47,576 nucleotides of DNA. Source: JBDGRJ01 sp042218115. GTDB taxonomy: Bacteria > Patescibacteriota > Patescibacteriia > Magasanikbacterales > UBA922. Of the stretch, positions 15,609-24,748 are shown piece after piece. The translations under genes were made by a program, and so were the position numbers. The stretch spans positions 1-47,576 of the forward strand of contig JBDGRJ010000040.1 of assembly GCA_042218115.1 (NCBI GenBank). The letters are read 5' to 3'. Numbering within the stretch: the stretch's first letter is position 1; each line of letters opens with the position of its first letter. The notes beneath the pieces are model-generated. The model ran no database searches, was not told the DNA's origin, and saw nothing but the letters and a program-made list of their open reading frames with translations.

Positions 15609-15995
15609 ATGAAGTTAATCAACTATCATACTACTATGAAAGTAGAAAAATGTAAAAGTAAAGACAACTGGAATAAAAATCTCGATCAGAATTGCTCCCG
15701 GTTTTTGCAGTCCTGGGAGTGGGGGGAGTTTAAGCGAAGTTTGGGTAAAGATGTCTATCGCTTACAGTTGAAGGATAATGGTAAACTGAAAGCACAGGCT
15801 CAGGGTATAAAGCATGAACTGGGCGCAGGTTTTAGCTATCTTTATTTTCCCAGAGTTAAGCCTTCAGCTGTTAAAGCAGAGCTGCTAGAGGAGATCTCCA
15901 ACTTAGCTGATTTTGCTCGGATAGAACCTACGGATGAGATAAGTGATGAGCTGGATTTTAAGGTTCATAGCTCACACAGCCGCCAACCGATATAG
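15609..15995 (+). pseudogene. FemX-like peptidyltransferase, N-terminal part of a frameshifted gene
   Basis: FemAB/FemX enzymes use aminoacyl-tRNA to add amino acids to the peptidoglycan stem peptide. This segment carries the usual N-terminal FemAB pattern (FLQSWEWGEFKRSLG) and a SYLYFPRVKP strand, then runs into a TAG at 15993. The continuation of the same protein is in another frame from about 15971. The ATG at 15609 is the first available; the ATG at 15636 is an equally good start. One missing base between 15971 and 15992 would join the parts. No slippery heptamer is visible there, so a mutation or an assembly error is more likely than programmed frameshifting. Confidence 0.75.
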
Positions 15996-16024
15996 AGCCC
16001 GAGCTTTCAGACCTACTGGAGGAT

Positions 16025-16612
16025 ATGCACTCCAAGACCCGGTATAATATCCGTCTGGCTGAACGCAAGGGGGTGGAAGTAAAAGAAGATAAAGATCTGG
16101 ATGTGTTCTATAAGCTATACCAAGAGACGGAACAAAGAGGGGACTTCAGCGGGCATAATAGAGGTTATTTTGAAAAGATGCTCCAGCTCGATAATGTCTA
16201 TCAGCTCATTGCATATTATGAGAGCCAGCCTTTAGCCTCAAATATTTTAATAAAGTCAGGCAGAACTATGACTTATCTACATGGCGGCTCTACCAGAGAG
16301 CACAGAGATGTAATGGCCACTTACAGAGTGCAGTGGAAAGGTTTGCAGCTGGCAAAAGATCTAGACTGCTCTTATTATGATTTTTGGGGTTCAGCTCCGG
16401 TCTTTGAAGAGCAGGAAATTGATGATATGTCCGGGTATGATAAATCGTTTGGTAAATGTTGGCCCAAAAAAGATGAGCTTTCGGGTGTTACCCGTTTTAA
16501 GGTAAGGTTTAACCCAGGCCCTGTTTCTTATCCTCAAGCTAAGGATGTGGTGTTTAGCCCGCTGAGTTATCAGATTTATTCTACTGCCAGACAGGTTCGT
16601 AGATTCATGTAA
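16025..16612 (+). pseudogene. FemX-like peptidyltransferase, C-terminal part of a frameshifted gene
   Basis: The frame is open from 15971. The stretch before the ATG at 16025 (QPPTDIEPELSDLLEDMHSK) is itself conserved-looking FemAB sequence, so 16025 is not a natural start. The part contains KTRYNIRLAERKGVEV and the C-terminal acetyltransferase-like fold (YLHGGSTREHRDVMATY, then YYDFWGSAP), with FKVRFNPGP near the end. It is followed after 11 bp by the PAP2 gene, in an envelope cluster. If a base is missing only from the assembly, the full protein would be about 330 residues, normal for the family. Confidence 0.75.
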
Positions 16613-16623
16613 CCACTAACAAG

Positions 16624-17196
16624 ATGAACTGGAGCGAAAAATTGTTTTTACAAATAAACGAGCAAATCGGAGAGCGAGAGTGGTTTGATAAAATGATGAT
16701 GTTTTGTGCCCATAATCTTTTGTTTGTTCTTGTATTCATAGCCTTTCTTTGGGCTACTACGGTTCTCTCCGAATCCGGGGTAGATCAGCTGAAACGTTTT
16801 TTTAAGATAATTCTTACCGCCGGCGCCTTTAGTTATCTCTTTAGCTGGGCTTGGGCATTGCTGATACCCAAAAAAAGACCGTCAGAAAAATATCCAGAGA
16901 TAAAACAACTGTTGAACCCACTCAGCACTTGGAAGACATTCCCTTCCGACCATACTATTGCTGCTTTTGTGGTTACGCTGAGTGTGGTGCTTATGGGTGC
17001 CCCGATATGGTTCGGAGCTTTTTTGACTTTATTGGCACTTTTGGTGGGAGCTGGCAGAGTCTATGTAGGGGTTCATTACCCAAAAGATATTTTGGGCGGC
17101 ATTTTGGTTGCTTGTGTATTTGTGTTGATTAGCCCTTGGCTTTTAGATAATATTACACAACCGGTATATAAGATATTTAAACAACTATTCTTATGA
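16624..17196 (+). CDS. PAP2-family phosphatase, probable undecaprenyl-diphosphatase, 190 aa
   Basis: This is a membrane phosphatase likely to recycle lipid carrier pyrophosphate for wall synthesis. All three acid-phosphatase motifs are present: a KKRP block near residues 83-86, PSDH at residues 107-110, and GRVYVGVHYPKD at residues 144-155 with the expected Arg, His and Asp. About five to six membrane helices surround them, and the length fits the family. Its stop codon overlaps the start of the next gene by 4 bp (ATGA), so the two are translationally coupled. Other lipid phosphates are possible substrates. Confidence 0.88.
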   Translation: MNWSEKLFLQINEQIGEREWFDKMMMFCAHNLLFVLVFIAFLWATTVLSESGVDQLKRFFKIILTAGAFSYLFSWAWALLIPKKRPSEKYPEIKQLLNPLSTWKTFPSDHTIAAFVVTLSVVLMGAPIWFGAFLTLLALLVGAGRVYVGVHYPKDILGGILVACVFVLISPWLLDNITQPVYKIFKQLFL

Positions 17197-18251
17197 ATAC
17201 TATTATTTTTGCCGGAGGGACAGGACGTAGACTTTGGCCTTTGAGCAGACAAAGCTCACCAAAGCAATTTCAGGTATTCAAGGGCGAAAAGTCCACCTTG
17301 CAAATGGCGGTCGATCGGGTGGAAGATTTTGGGCTGGGAGATGTATATATTTCTACTAATGAAAATTTTACTGGACAGATAAAAGAACAAGTTCCAGAGT
17401 TGCCACAAGAGAATATTTTAGCAGAGCCTGCCAAGAGAGATTTGGCAGCGGCGGTCGGGTTGTCGCTACTGCGGTTAAAACGCAGGGGAGAAGAAGGTAT
17501 CGTGGCGGTATTGTGGGCAGATCATTTTATGAAGAAGCCTGATAACTTCAAACAAGCACTGGAGCACGCCGAGAAGCTGATTGATCAAGACTCGGAAAGG
17601 TTTGTGTTTTTAGCTGAGACTCCCGGCTTCGCTAATGAAAATTTGGGTTGGATCCGCTTGGGCGAGAACATTAAAGATAATGAATACAAGTTTAGAGGGT
17701 GGGAGTACAAGCCGAACAAACCACTGTGCCAGCGTATGTATGAAAGCGGGGAGTGGATGTGGAACCCGGGCTATTTTGTTTTTGATCTAGATTATTGCTT
17801 AGATCTGTATCAACAACATCAGCCCGAGATGTATGAAAAATTACAAGATATGATAGGAGACGAGCAAAAGCTGCAACGAGAATATGAGCAGCTAAAACAA
17901 GACTCTTTTGATAGTGCGATAGTGGAGAAGATAGACAATGACCAGGCTGTAGTATTAAAGGTGGATTTGGGCTGGAGAGATCCGGGCACATTATATGCAT
18001 TAAAAGAGGCGCTTACTGAGAGAAAAGAGGATAATCTCAAGCGAGGCGAGGGAGAAGTGGTAGTTAAACATACTAAAGACAGCTTGGTTTACAATGAAGA
18101 GGAAGACAAGCTCGCCGCTACTCTCGGTCTGGAAGGTACGGTGGTAGTGAATACAGAAGATGTTTTATTTGTTTGCTCAAAAGAAAAAATAAAAAAAATA
18201 AAACCTCTACTTAAAGAACTAGATCAGGAGGGTTTGAGTGACTATCTTTAA
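17193..18251 (+). CDS. manC: Mannose-1-phosphate guanylyltransferase-like enzyme, 352 aa
   Basis: This nucleotidyltransferase makes an NDP-sugar, probably GDP-mannose from mannose-1-phosphate and GTP. The start AGGTGRRLWPLSRQSSPKQF is the signature loop of the ManC/ManB group. WADHFM is the metal-binding segment, and NPGYFVFDLDYCLDLY and VDLGWRDPGTLYAL are further conserved blocks. The length corresponds to the nucleotidyltransferase domain alone; there is no fused isomerase domain. It overlaps the PAP2 gene by 4 bp and is followed by mltG. It would feed mannosyl residues to surface glycans. GTP preference cannot be proven from the sequence, so the symbol is given at family level. Confidence 0.85.
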   Translation: MNTIIFAGGTGRRLWPLSRQSSPKQFQVFKGEKSTLQMAVDRVEDFGLGDVYISTNENFTGQIKEQVPELPQENILAEPAKRDLAAAVGLSLLRLKRRGEEGIVAVLWADHFMKKPDNFKQALEHAEKLIDQDSERFVFLAETPGFANENLGWIRLGENIKDNEYKFRGWEYKPNKPLCQRMYESGEWMWNPGYFVFDLDYCLDLYQQHQPEMYEKLQDMIGDEQKLQREYEQLKQDSFDSAIVEKIDNDQAVVLKVDLGWRDPGTLYALKEALTERKEDNLKRGEGEVVVKHTKDSLVYNEEEDKLAATLGLEGTVVVNTEDVLFVCSKEKIKKIKPLLKELDQEGLSDYL

Positions 18252-18262
18252 GCTTGAGTTAT

Positions 18263-19300
18263 ATGGATTTTGTTAAAACTATAGTTTCAATTTTCGTTTT
18301 TATCTCAGTGTTAGGTGGTTGGTTCATCTATTCTGAGATTTATTCAGCTCAGGCTCAGTATGAGCAGGCAGTTACTTTTGAGATTCAAGAGGATGAGAGC
18401 ATAAAAGAAATATCTAAAAAGCTAGAAAAAAAGGGGGTAATAAGAAGTCGCTGGTTGTTTGAGAAATATCTGACTTTTAGAGGGTTGGATACTAAAGTCC
18501 GGCCTGGAAACTTTAAGGTCCAGCCTCCGATCACTTTGGCTAGAGTGGCTGAAGCCCTAAAGAGGCCGGAGAATAATCAGATGAAGATTACTATTATACC
18601 CGGCTGGGATTTACACAAGCTTGCGGATTATTTTGAGAGTAAGAATATTATTCGTTCTCAAGACCAGCTCTATAAAATTACCGGAAAACCAGCACAAAAA
18701 ACAGATAATACTTATGTGGATATTTTTGACAAACCTCCGACATTACTAAAAAGCAAGCCACGCGGTGTAAATTTGGAAGGGTATCTCCGACCTGATACAT
18801 ATAAAATATATAAGGACAGCTCCATAGAAGAGATCATAAAAAAACTGATCCGAGCCCGATCTGAGCAATTCACCGATGATATGTATTCTCAGGTTAAGCA
18901 GAAAGGTAGGACTATCCATGAAGTGCTTACTGTGGCCAGTATGCTAGAGCGGGAGGTGCAGACAAAAACAGACAAAAAGAAGGTAGCGGATATCTTGTGG
19001 CGGAGATTAGAAGCGGGCTGGCAGCTGCAGATGGACTCGACAGTACACTATATTCACGGTGAAGCTGATACAAAATTTACTACGGACAAGCAAAGAAGCT
19101 CCTCTAATCCCTATAACACGTATGAATACACTGGTTTACCGCCTGGGCCGATTTCAATCCCAAGCTTGGAGTCAATTCAGGCAGCTATCGAGCCTACGGA
19201 GAACGATTATTGGTATTTCTTAACTGATTCTGAGAATAGGGTTCATTATGCTAAAAATCTGCGTCAGCATAATATAAATGTGGAGAGGTACATTAAATAA
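18263..19300 (+). CDS. mltG: Endolytic murein transglycosylase MltG (YceG-like), 345 aa
   Basis: MltG cuts nascent glycan strands in peptidoglycan at the membrane surface. An N-terminal membrane helix lies at about residues 3-20, followed by a LysM-like region (FEIQEDESIKEISKKLEKKG). The catalytic domain shows LEGYLRPDTY, ASMLEREV with the catalytic Glu, and YNTYEYTGLPPGPIS, all hallmark motifs. The ATG at 18263 is preferred; a TTG nine bases upstream is also open. It follows manC by 11 bp. It fits the wall-synthesis theme of the cluster. Confidence 0.93.
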   Translation: MDFVKTIVSIFVFISVLGGWFIYSEIYSAQAQYEQAVTFEIQEDESIKEISKKLEKKGVIRSRWLFEKYLTFRGLDTKVRPGNFKVQPPITLARVAEALKRPENNQMKITIIPGWDLHKLADYFESKNIIRSQDQLYKITGKPAQKTDNTYVDIFDKPPTLLKSKPRGVNLEGYLRPDTYKIYKDSSIEEIIKKLIRARSEQFTDDMYSQVKQKGRTIHEVLTVASMLEREVQTKTDKKKVADILWRRLEAGWQLQMDSTVHYIHGEADTKFTTDKQRSSSNPYNTYEYTGLPPGPISIPSLESIQAAIEPTENDYWYFLTDSENRVHYAKNLRQHNINVERYIK

Positions 19301-19307
19301 ATTTTTG

Positions 19308-20132
19308 ATGAGACAAGAATATAACAAAACAAATATTGTCCTAATTTTGATAACTTCTTTTTTTGTTTTAGCTACTGCTGCCGCTTGGTATTTATTGGAA
19401 ACTACACACAAAAAAGAAAAAAATACGCATTCAATCAAACCGACTACTCATGAAATGGCTAGCACCTCTAGTCTGCAAAATGGCGGCGATCGTAAAGCTG
19501 CTACCAGCACTAAGCAGAATGAAAAAGGGGGCCAGAAAACAGATTTAGATAAAACTAGCACAAAAAAGAGCTTGCCTAAAGAATATAACTTGGCTGTCCC
19601 TTTTACTCCACAAGCTCCGACTGCAGACTGGGGTCAACCCTGGCAGGATGCTTGTGAGGAGGCGGGTGTATTGATGCTAGATGCATATTATAAAAACTAT
19701 GACTTAAGTCCTATTTTTGCTGAAGATGAGATTAAAAAAATGGTGAGCTGGGAAGAAAATGAGAAGGGGTGGGGCGACAGCATAGAGATTGGAAAAATCG
19801 CTGATTTAGCTGAATATTATACCGGAAGGAAGGCTAGGATTATTAAAAACCCAACTGTAAACCAGATTAAGCGGCAAATAGCTTCGGGCAGTCCAGTACT
19901 GGTGGTAGCTTATGGCAAAGACATTCCGAACCCCTACTATAGCGGTGACGGACCGCTTTATCATGTATTAATAATAAAAGGATACAACCAGACCGAGTTT
20001 ATCACGAATGATCCTGGTACTAAAAGAGGTGAGAATTTCAAGTATAAGTATCAAGATTTAATGAGCGTAATCCACGATTGGAACGATGGAGATGTAAAAC
20101 AGGGGGAAAGTAGGGTTTTGGTACTAGATTGA
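19308..20132 (+). CDS. Membrane-anchored C39-like cysteine peptidase, 274 aa
   Basis: The start is the ATG at 19308, just after mltG; an upstream in-frame TTG lies inside mltG. A membrane anchor is present near residues 9-30 (IVLILITSFFVLATAAAWYL), then a Ser/Thr/Lys-rich linker. The catalytic domain begins LAVPFTPQAPTADWGQPWQD and has the nucleophile in QDACEEAGVLML, a His in YHVLIIKGY and an Asn-Asp in FITNDPGT, as in the peptidase C39-like (C39_2) family. Such outer-surface peptidases may trim surface proteins or peptides. The substrate is unknown. The gene is probably co-transcribed with mltG. Confidence 0.85.
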   Translation: MRQEYNKTNIVLILITSFFVLATAAAWYLLETTHKKEKNTHSIKPTTHEMASTSSLQNGGDRKAATSTKQNEKGGQKTDLDKTSTKKSLPKEYNLAVPFTPQAPTADWGQPWQDACEEAGVLMLDAYYKNYDLSPIFAEDEIKKMVSWEENEKGWGDSIEIGKIADLAEYYTGRKARIIKNPTVNQIKRQIASGSPVLVVAYGKDIPNPYYSGDGPLYHVLIIKGYNQTEFITNDPGTKRGENFKYKYQDLMSVIHDWNDGDVKQGESRVLVLD

Positions 20133-20133
20133 T

Positions 20134-20161
20134 TTGGTTTCAATTATTATTTTGTTATAAT
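20134..20161 (+). promoter_or_regulatory. Sigma70-type promoter of the lectin-like surface protein gene
   Basis: TTGGTT (20134-20139) and a perfect TATAAT (20156-20161) are separated by 16 bp, ending 28 bp before the start codon. It lies directly after the stop codon of the peptidase gene. Confidence 0.7.
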
Positions 20162-20189
20162 TAAAACAGTTAATAATTAATAAACCAAG

Positions 20190-22088
20190 ATGCAGACACA
20201 GGATTTTCTATCTAAAAGTACTATTAAAGCTTACTTGCTCTCAACGGCATTGCTTGCACTTCTTGCATTTTCACTTACAGCTGCTCCCACCCAAGCTAAA
20301 CAAGTTGAGAAAACAATAAAGGTTCCCTCTAAAGCAAATATCTGGCTAGCAGGTCGAGATAAGGTACCTGAAATGCCTAAGGGCGGAGGGGAGATACCTC
20401 CTCATATTGATGTAGAAAATACGGAACAAGTAACTATCTCTTCTATCAGCGGTACTGTTAACTTCGGTAATGGAAAGACTAAAGAACCGGATGGAGCTAG
20501 CTGGTCTAATTATACTGCGCCTAATTACAAAGGTATAGCAGGGTTTAAAGCCGATATGAATCTACCATTGGTGGGTGTATTTATCAGTGACAAAACACCA
20601 CAAAAGCCAGCGCCTTCTAGGTTGAATTTTGTCGATAATATAAACTTTAAGAGTCTATCCCCTAAAAAGAAGCAGATCTTCTTTGTCGGTGACGGAAAAA
20701 CAGAAGACGGAACAGTGCAAAAGTTTAATGTACCCGAGGGAGCAACGAGAATGTACCTGGGGGTAGCTGATTTTTGGAAAGGCGAGGTAGGTTATTATGG
20801 ATCTAATACCGGCGCATATACTGTAAATCTAAATGAAGAAGAAAAACAACAAGAGACACAAAAACCAGACCAAAAAACAGAGCAACCTACGACTCAGCAA
20901 GCAACAGAAATACCGGAAGACTACGAGCTTCTTGATGATTACAGAAGATATGAGCAGATAAACTGGTCCAATGTTCCAAAAGGAAATGTTTATGAAGACT
21001 TTTCTGGCAATAGAGACTTTCCTCCCGGCACATTGCTTAAGTTTGAGGGGGCAAGTTCAGTTTACATAGTAAATGACAGAGGAAGAATAGTACCTTTCCC
21101 TAGAAGCGAGGTCTTCCATACTTACTTCCCGGACTTTTCTAGGGTTAATGAACTACCGGCGAACTCAGGTAAGTACTTCCGAAGAGGGGAGAAGCAGCCT
21201 TTGGCGGTAAATTATCGCCCAGGAAGTTATCTAGTAACACACAGCCTTACTAATAAGGTCTATGTAGTAGCAGCTGGTGGTGTATTAAGAGAGGTGCCCA
21301 ACCCCCAGGCAGCTCAAGCTTTATATGGAGATGATTGGCTCAGTCATGTTCGAGATGTGAGCCGAGTCTACTGGAGAAACTATCAGAAAGGACCTAAGCT
21401 GGACGGGGCTGAGTTGTTCGAAGGAGTAGTAGTTACTACACCTTCTGATCCAAGCTTTTATTACATGGAAGATGGTAGGCTAAAAAAGATTACGGGAAAC
21501 ATACCAGAAAATATCTCTGATCAGTCATTAACTATCTCAGACAGTCTCTTCAATAGATACCCCAAATCAGATCAAACAATAAGTGCTTGGAGAATCCTGG
21601 GTAGAATATTTGGTAATGTAGAAGAGAATTCTTCCGACAACACAATCAACCTGAATGAGCAAGAACAAACAAGCCAAAATAATGACAACACAGATTCTAA
21701 CGGTAATGCAAATCTAACCGCTTGCAGTGAACCGACAACCTGTCCTGCTCCAAACAACTCTAAGCCCCCTCAAATCACTTGCTTTAAGCCGAAAGAGGTA
21801 TCCTACACAAAGGATGAAGCTACATTTGATTTATACGGTAAGTACCTGAAAAATGAGAATAAACCACCTAGCCATGTATCCTGGCGCTATGAAGCTTCGG
21901 ACTTTGCTGCTTGGATTGTAGATGAGGTGCAGACTAAGTCCAATTGTAGCGCAACTGTGACTTTGCCAATCGGAGATAAGGCCAACAGAGCCGGACAAAA
22001 GTTCGAGTTCTCCTATGTGAGAGAAGAAGCACAGAACGAGGACGGCGAAGGCTTGCATAGTAGTTGGCAGGTATTTAGCACAAAGTAA
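20190..22088 (+). CDS. Secreted lectin-like surface protein with CPR surface repeats, 632 aa
   Basis: A signal peptide covers about residues 1-36 (hydrophobic AYLLSTALLALLAFSLTA, cleavage after TQA). Residues 37-215 resemble a galactose-lectin-like (PA-IL/LecA-type) domain, with blocks such as ISSISGTVNFG, FKADMNLPLVGVFI and FNVPEGATRMYLGVADFW. After a Gln/Thr-rich linker, residues about 245-450 carry three imperfect repeats of about 60 residues with the pattern GTLLKFEG..VYIVNDRGRIVPFP. The same module recurs at the end of the 2138-aa protein. A Cys-containing C-terminal beta domain closes the protein. It has its own promoter and a strong terminator, so it is monocistronic. A role in carbohydrate binding at the surface is inferred. 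Confidence 0.85.
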   Translation: MQTQDFLSKSTIKAYLLSTALLALLAFSLTAAPTQAKQVEKTIKVPSKANIWLAGRDKVPEMPKGGGEIPPHIDVENTEQVTISSISGTVNFGNGKTKEPDGASWSNYTAPNYKGIAGFKADMNLPLVGVFISDKTPQKPAPSRLNFVDNINFKSLSPKKKQIFFVGDGKTEDGTVQKFNVPEGATRMYLGVADFWKGEVGYYGSNTGAYTVNLNEEEKQQETQKPDQKTEQPTTQQATEIPEDYELLDDYRRYEQINWSNVPKGNVYEDFSGNRDFPPGTLLKFEGASSVYIVNDRGRIVPFPRSEVFHTYFPDFSRVNELPANSGKYFRRGEKQPLAVNYRPGSYLVTHSLTNKVYVVAAGGVLREVPNPQAAQALYGDDWLSHVRDVSRVYWRNYQKGPKLDGAELFEGVVVTTPSDPSFYYMEDGRLKKITGNIPENISDQSLTISDSLFNRYPKSDQTISAWRILGRIFGNVEENSSDNTINLNEQEQTSQNNDNTDSNGNANLTACSEPTTCPAPNNSKPPQITCFKPKEVSYTKDEATFDLYGKYLKNENKPPSHVSWRYEASDFAAWIVDEVQTKSNCSATVTLPIGDKANRAGQKFEFSYVREEAQNEDGEGLHSSWQVFSTK

Positions 22089-22110
22089 TATTCAAGGTTT
22101 TTCAAAATAG

Positions 22111-22138
22111 AGCCCCGCGAATAAGCGGGGCTTTTTTT
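22111..22138 (+). terminator. Strong intrinsic terminator after the lectin-like gene
   Basis: A perfect 8-bp stem AGCCCCGC (22111-22118) and GCGGGGCT (22125-22132) with a 6-nt loop is followed by seven T. Confidence 0.95.
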
Positions 22139-22151
22139 ATTATGTTTTTGC

Positions 22152-22160
22152 TGATATAAT
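22152..22160 (+). promoter_or_regulatory. Extended -10 promoter of the UvrD-like gene
   Basis: TGATATAAT (22152-22160) is a perfect extended -10 element. No good -35 box is present, which is normal for this promoter class. Transcription would start near 22167, only about 13-16 nt before the conserved N-terminus of the helicase. Confidence 0.65.
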
Positions 22161-22224
22161 TTAGCAGCAATAATAGAATATCATCGATTACAAACAACAC
22201 TTAAACGAACAACAATATAAGGTA

Positions 22225-24180
22225 GTGACTGAGGGTGATGGTAGATGTTTAGTTCTAGCTGGCGCCGGCTCAGGCAAGACCAGAACTGTGACTTACCGAA
22301 CTGCTTATCTACTGGATCAAGGGGTAAAACCATCCGAGATTCTATTGGTAACTTTTACGAACAAGGCGGCAGATGAGATGGTAGAGAGAGTACGCCAACT
22401 TACTGATCTAAGACGGGATTTACCTTGGGCTGGTACTTTCCATTCTATTGCATATAAAATTCTGCGTGAATACGGGAATAAACTCGGTTATGAGGATAAT
22501 TTTACGGTTTTAGATAGTAGTGATTCGGAAAAGCTAATAAAGCGAGTTTTGGATCAACTTAATATAGATCAAGGCAAGGATAGCTTTCCAAAAGCGAGCA
22601 CTATCCAATCCATTATTAGTTTTGCCCGCAACTCAAAGGATACTATTGAGAATGTTATGGATCTAAAGTATCAGAAATACCTTGATCATGTAGATACTAT
22701 CGAACATTTAGCAGAAGAATATTCTCAGAGAAAGCAAAAAGCTAATGCTATGGATTTTGATGATTTGCTTGTAAATTTATCGCGCTTATTAAAGAACAAT
22801 GAGGACCTAAAGAAAAAATTTTCCAAACAGTTTAAGTATGTTTTAGCTGACGAATACCAGGACACAAATCAGCTTCAAGATGAGATTTTGAAACTGTTTT
22901 CCGAACATCATGGAAATCTGTTGGTGGTGGGTGATGATGCGCAGAGTATTTATTCTTTTCGTGCTGCTGATATAAGTAATATACTGGAGTTTGAGGATGA
23001 GTTTGAAAATACAAAAATATTTAAATTAGAAACCAATTACCGTTCCACGCCCAAGATATTGGAGCTGGCAAATGAAACCATTAAGAATAACACAAACCAG
23101 CACGAAAAAGAACTAACAAGTACAAAGGAGACTACCTCCGAACCAAAGATTGAAGAACTGTCCAATCGTCGTAGAGAGGCGGAGTATATAGCTGATGAGA
23201 TGGAGAGACTTGAATCAAACGGGGTAGGATATAGTGAGATGGCATCACTGTTTCGAGCTTCACATCACTCACAGGCTTTGGAGATGGAGCTGAATCAGCG
23301 CGGCATCCCCTATGAGTTTAGAGGGGGAATGAGATTTTTTGAACGAGCCCACATCAAAGATACTCTTGCCTATTTGCGAGCTCTTGTTAACCCAAAAGAC
23401 ACTACAGCTTGGGACCGAGTTCTGACTCAACATACCGGCATAGGTCCCAAGACATCTGCTAAGATCATTAACAGAATTCAAAGCTTAGACACTCTTAGTA
23501 AGCTTGAGGATGTAAAATCAGGGCTGAACTCTAGAGCACAGGAAGGGTGGAATAGCTTTTTTTCTATCTGGAGTGAGATCGCAGCTGACAAAGAGGAGGG
23601 TCCGGCTGAGTTGATTAAAGCCCTCAAAGATTCTCGCTATAAAAATATACTCAAACAGGAGTATGAAAATCACAAAGAGAGACTTAAAGACATAAAGCAG
23701 CTTGCTTCGACCGCCTTTTCTATTGTAGACTCGGATGACTCTCCACAAGAACAACTACAACAATTTTTAGCTGAGGCTTCACTACAGCAGAAGTATGAAG
23801 CGGATGAGTCTGAGGATAAGGCTGTATTGTCTACAATACACCAGGCCAAAGGTTTGGAGTGGAGCTCGGTGTTTATTATGAATTTAGCCAAAAGACAGTT
23901 CCCCAACGAGCGTGCTCTAGATAAGCCCAGCGGACTCGAAGAAGAGAGAAGGCTATTCTATGTAGCGCTCACCAGAGCTAAAGAGCATCTGTATCTTACT
24001 TATCCACTTAGCTCAGTAACTTCAAATAGAAAATTTCAAAAGCCAAGTCAGTTTATCAAAGAGGTAGAACATTTAATTGAAGACGAGCAAGCAGAACAAA
24101 TAGAAGCTAATGGTGGGTATACTTATGAACTAGAAGAAGATTCTAACGGTGGTTTCTTAAGTGATATAGATGAACTTTAA
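22225..24180 (+). CDS. UvrD/PcrA-type superfamily 1 DNA helicase, at least 651 aa
   Basis: This 3'-5' ATP-dependent DNA helicase of repair and replication carries every SF1A motif: Walker A LAGAGSGKT, Ia TFTNKAADEM, Ib GTFHSIAYKIL, II LADEYQDTNQ, III GDDAQSIYSFRAAD, IV LETNYRS, V STIHQAKGLEW and VI RRLFYVALTRAKEH. The GTG at 22225 is the first standard start, but it leaves out the Q motif. The Q motif is present in the same frame just upstream (DYKQHLNEQQYKVV, coded 22186-22227). Translation therefore probably begins at an ATC codon at 22180 or 22183, giving about 665 residues. In-frame stops at 22171 and 22174 exclude anything further upstream. An extended -10 promoter lies immediately before. 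Confidence 0.93.
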   Translation: MTEGDGRCLVLAGAGSGKTRTVTYRTAYLLDQGVKPSEILLVTFTNKAADEMVERVRQLTDLRRDLPWAGTFHSIAYKILREYGNKLGYEDNFTVLDSSDSEKLIKRVLDQLNIDQGKDSFPKASTIQSIISFARNSKDTIENVMDLKYQKYLDHVDTIEHLAEEYSQRKQKANAMDFDDLLVNLSRLLKNNEDLKKKFSKQFKYVLADEYQDTNQLQDEILKLFSEHHGNLLVVGDDAQSIYSFRAADISNILEFEDEFENTKIFKLETNYRSTPKILELANETIKNNTNQHEKELTSTKETTSEPKIEELSNRRREAEYIADEMERLESNGVGYSEMASLFRASHHSQALEMELNQRGIPYEFRGGMRFFERAHIKDTLAYLRALVNPKDTTAWDRVLTQHTGIGPKTSAKIINRIQSLDTLSKLEDVKSGLNSRAQEGWNSFFSIWSEIAADKEEGPAELIKALKDSRYKNILKQEYENHKERLKDIKQLASTAFSIVDSDDSPQEQLQQFLAEASLQQKYEADESEDKAVLSTIHQAKGLEWSSVFIMNLAKRQFPNERALDKPSGLEEERRLFYVALTRAKEHLYLTYPLSSVTSNRKFQKPSQFIKEVEHLIEDEQAEQIEANGGYTYELEEDSNGGFLSDIDEL

Positions 24181-24201
24181 ATTTATTTTTCAGTTTAGAT
24201 A

Positions 24202-24230
24202 TTGACTCAAAGAAGAAATTAGACTATAAT
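24202..24230 (+). promoter_or_regulatory. Sigma70-type promoter of ndk
   Basis: TTGACT (24202-24207) and a perfect TATAAT (24225-24230) are separated by 17 bp, ending 28 bp before the ndk start. Confidence 0.85.
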
Positions 24231-24258
24231 TACCCTGAATTATTCTTAAACTATCACC

Positions 24259-24747
24259 ATGGAGTTTGAAAATTTTGAAGGCGTGAATGAAAAGACCCTA
24301 GTTCTTATCAAGCCAGATGGGGTTCAACGTGGCTTGGTGGGAGAGGTAATTAAGAGATTAGAAAAGAAGGGCTTGAAGATTGTTGGGCTTAAGTTTATGG
24401 AGCTTGATGAGGAGCTGCTCCGAGATCATTACTCCCATCATGTAGATAAAGATTTTTATGCTGGTCTCGAAGAGTTTATGCAGTCCTCTCCTGTAGTAGC
24501 GCTTTGTGTTGAGGGTCAAAACGCAATCTCCGCGGTTCGTCTAATCACCGGCGACACCCATGGAGGAGAAGCGAATGCGGGCACTATCCGAGGTGACTTG
24601 GCTATGGGTGTGTGCAATGTCGTCCATTGTTCGGACTCAGTAGAAAATGCAAAAGCTGAGATCGATAGGTTTTTCAACAAAGATGAGCTTTACGACTACG
24701 ACAAGACAGAATATCTACATGTATATATGGAGGACGAACGTGAATAA
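24259..24747 (+). CDS. ndk: Nucleoside diphosphate kinase, 162 aa
   Basis: This enzyme transfers the terminal phosphate between nucleoside triphosphates and diphosphates through a phospho-histidine. TLVLIKPDGVQRGLVGE near residues 13-29 and the THGGEANAGTIRGDLA block match the family. The active-site His is at residue 123 in NVVHCSDS, where the usual residue after His is Gly rather than Cys. The protein is slightly longer than most (140-150 residues). There is no Shine-Dalgarno site. The gene has its own promoter and is probably transcribed alone. Confidence 0.95.
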   Translation: MEFENFEGVNEKTLVLIKPDGVQRGLVGEVIKRLEKKGLKIVGLKFMELDEELLRDHYSHHVDKDFYAGLEEFMQSSPVVALCVEGQNAISAVRLITGDTHGGEANAGTIRGDLAMGVCNVVHCSDSVENAKAEIDRFFNKDELYDYDKTEYLHVYMEDERE

Positions 24748-24748
24748 T

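Noticed and set aside
15968..15995. Programmed frameshifting in the FemX-like gene
   Set aside because: The window where the shift must occur (CTCACACAGCCGCCAACC region) contains no X-XXY-YYZ slippery heptamer and no stimulating hairpin is obvious, so a mutation or sequencing error is more likely.
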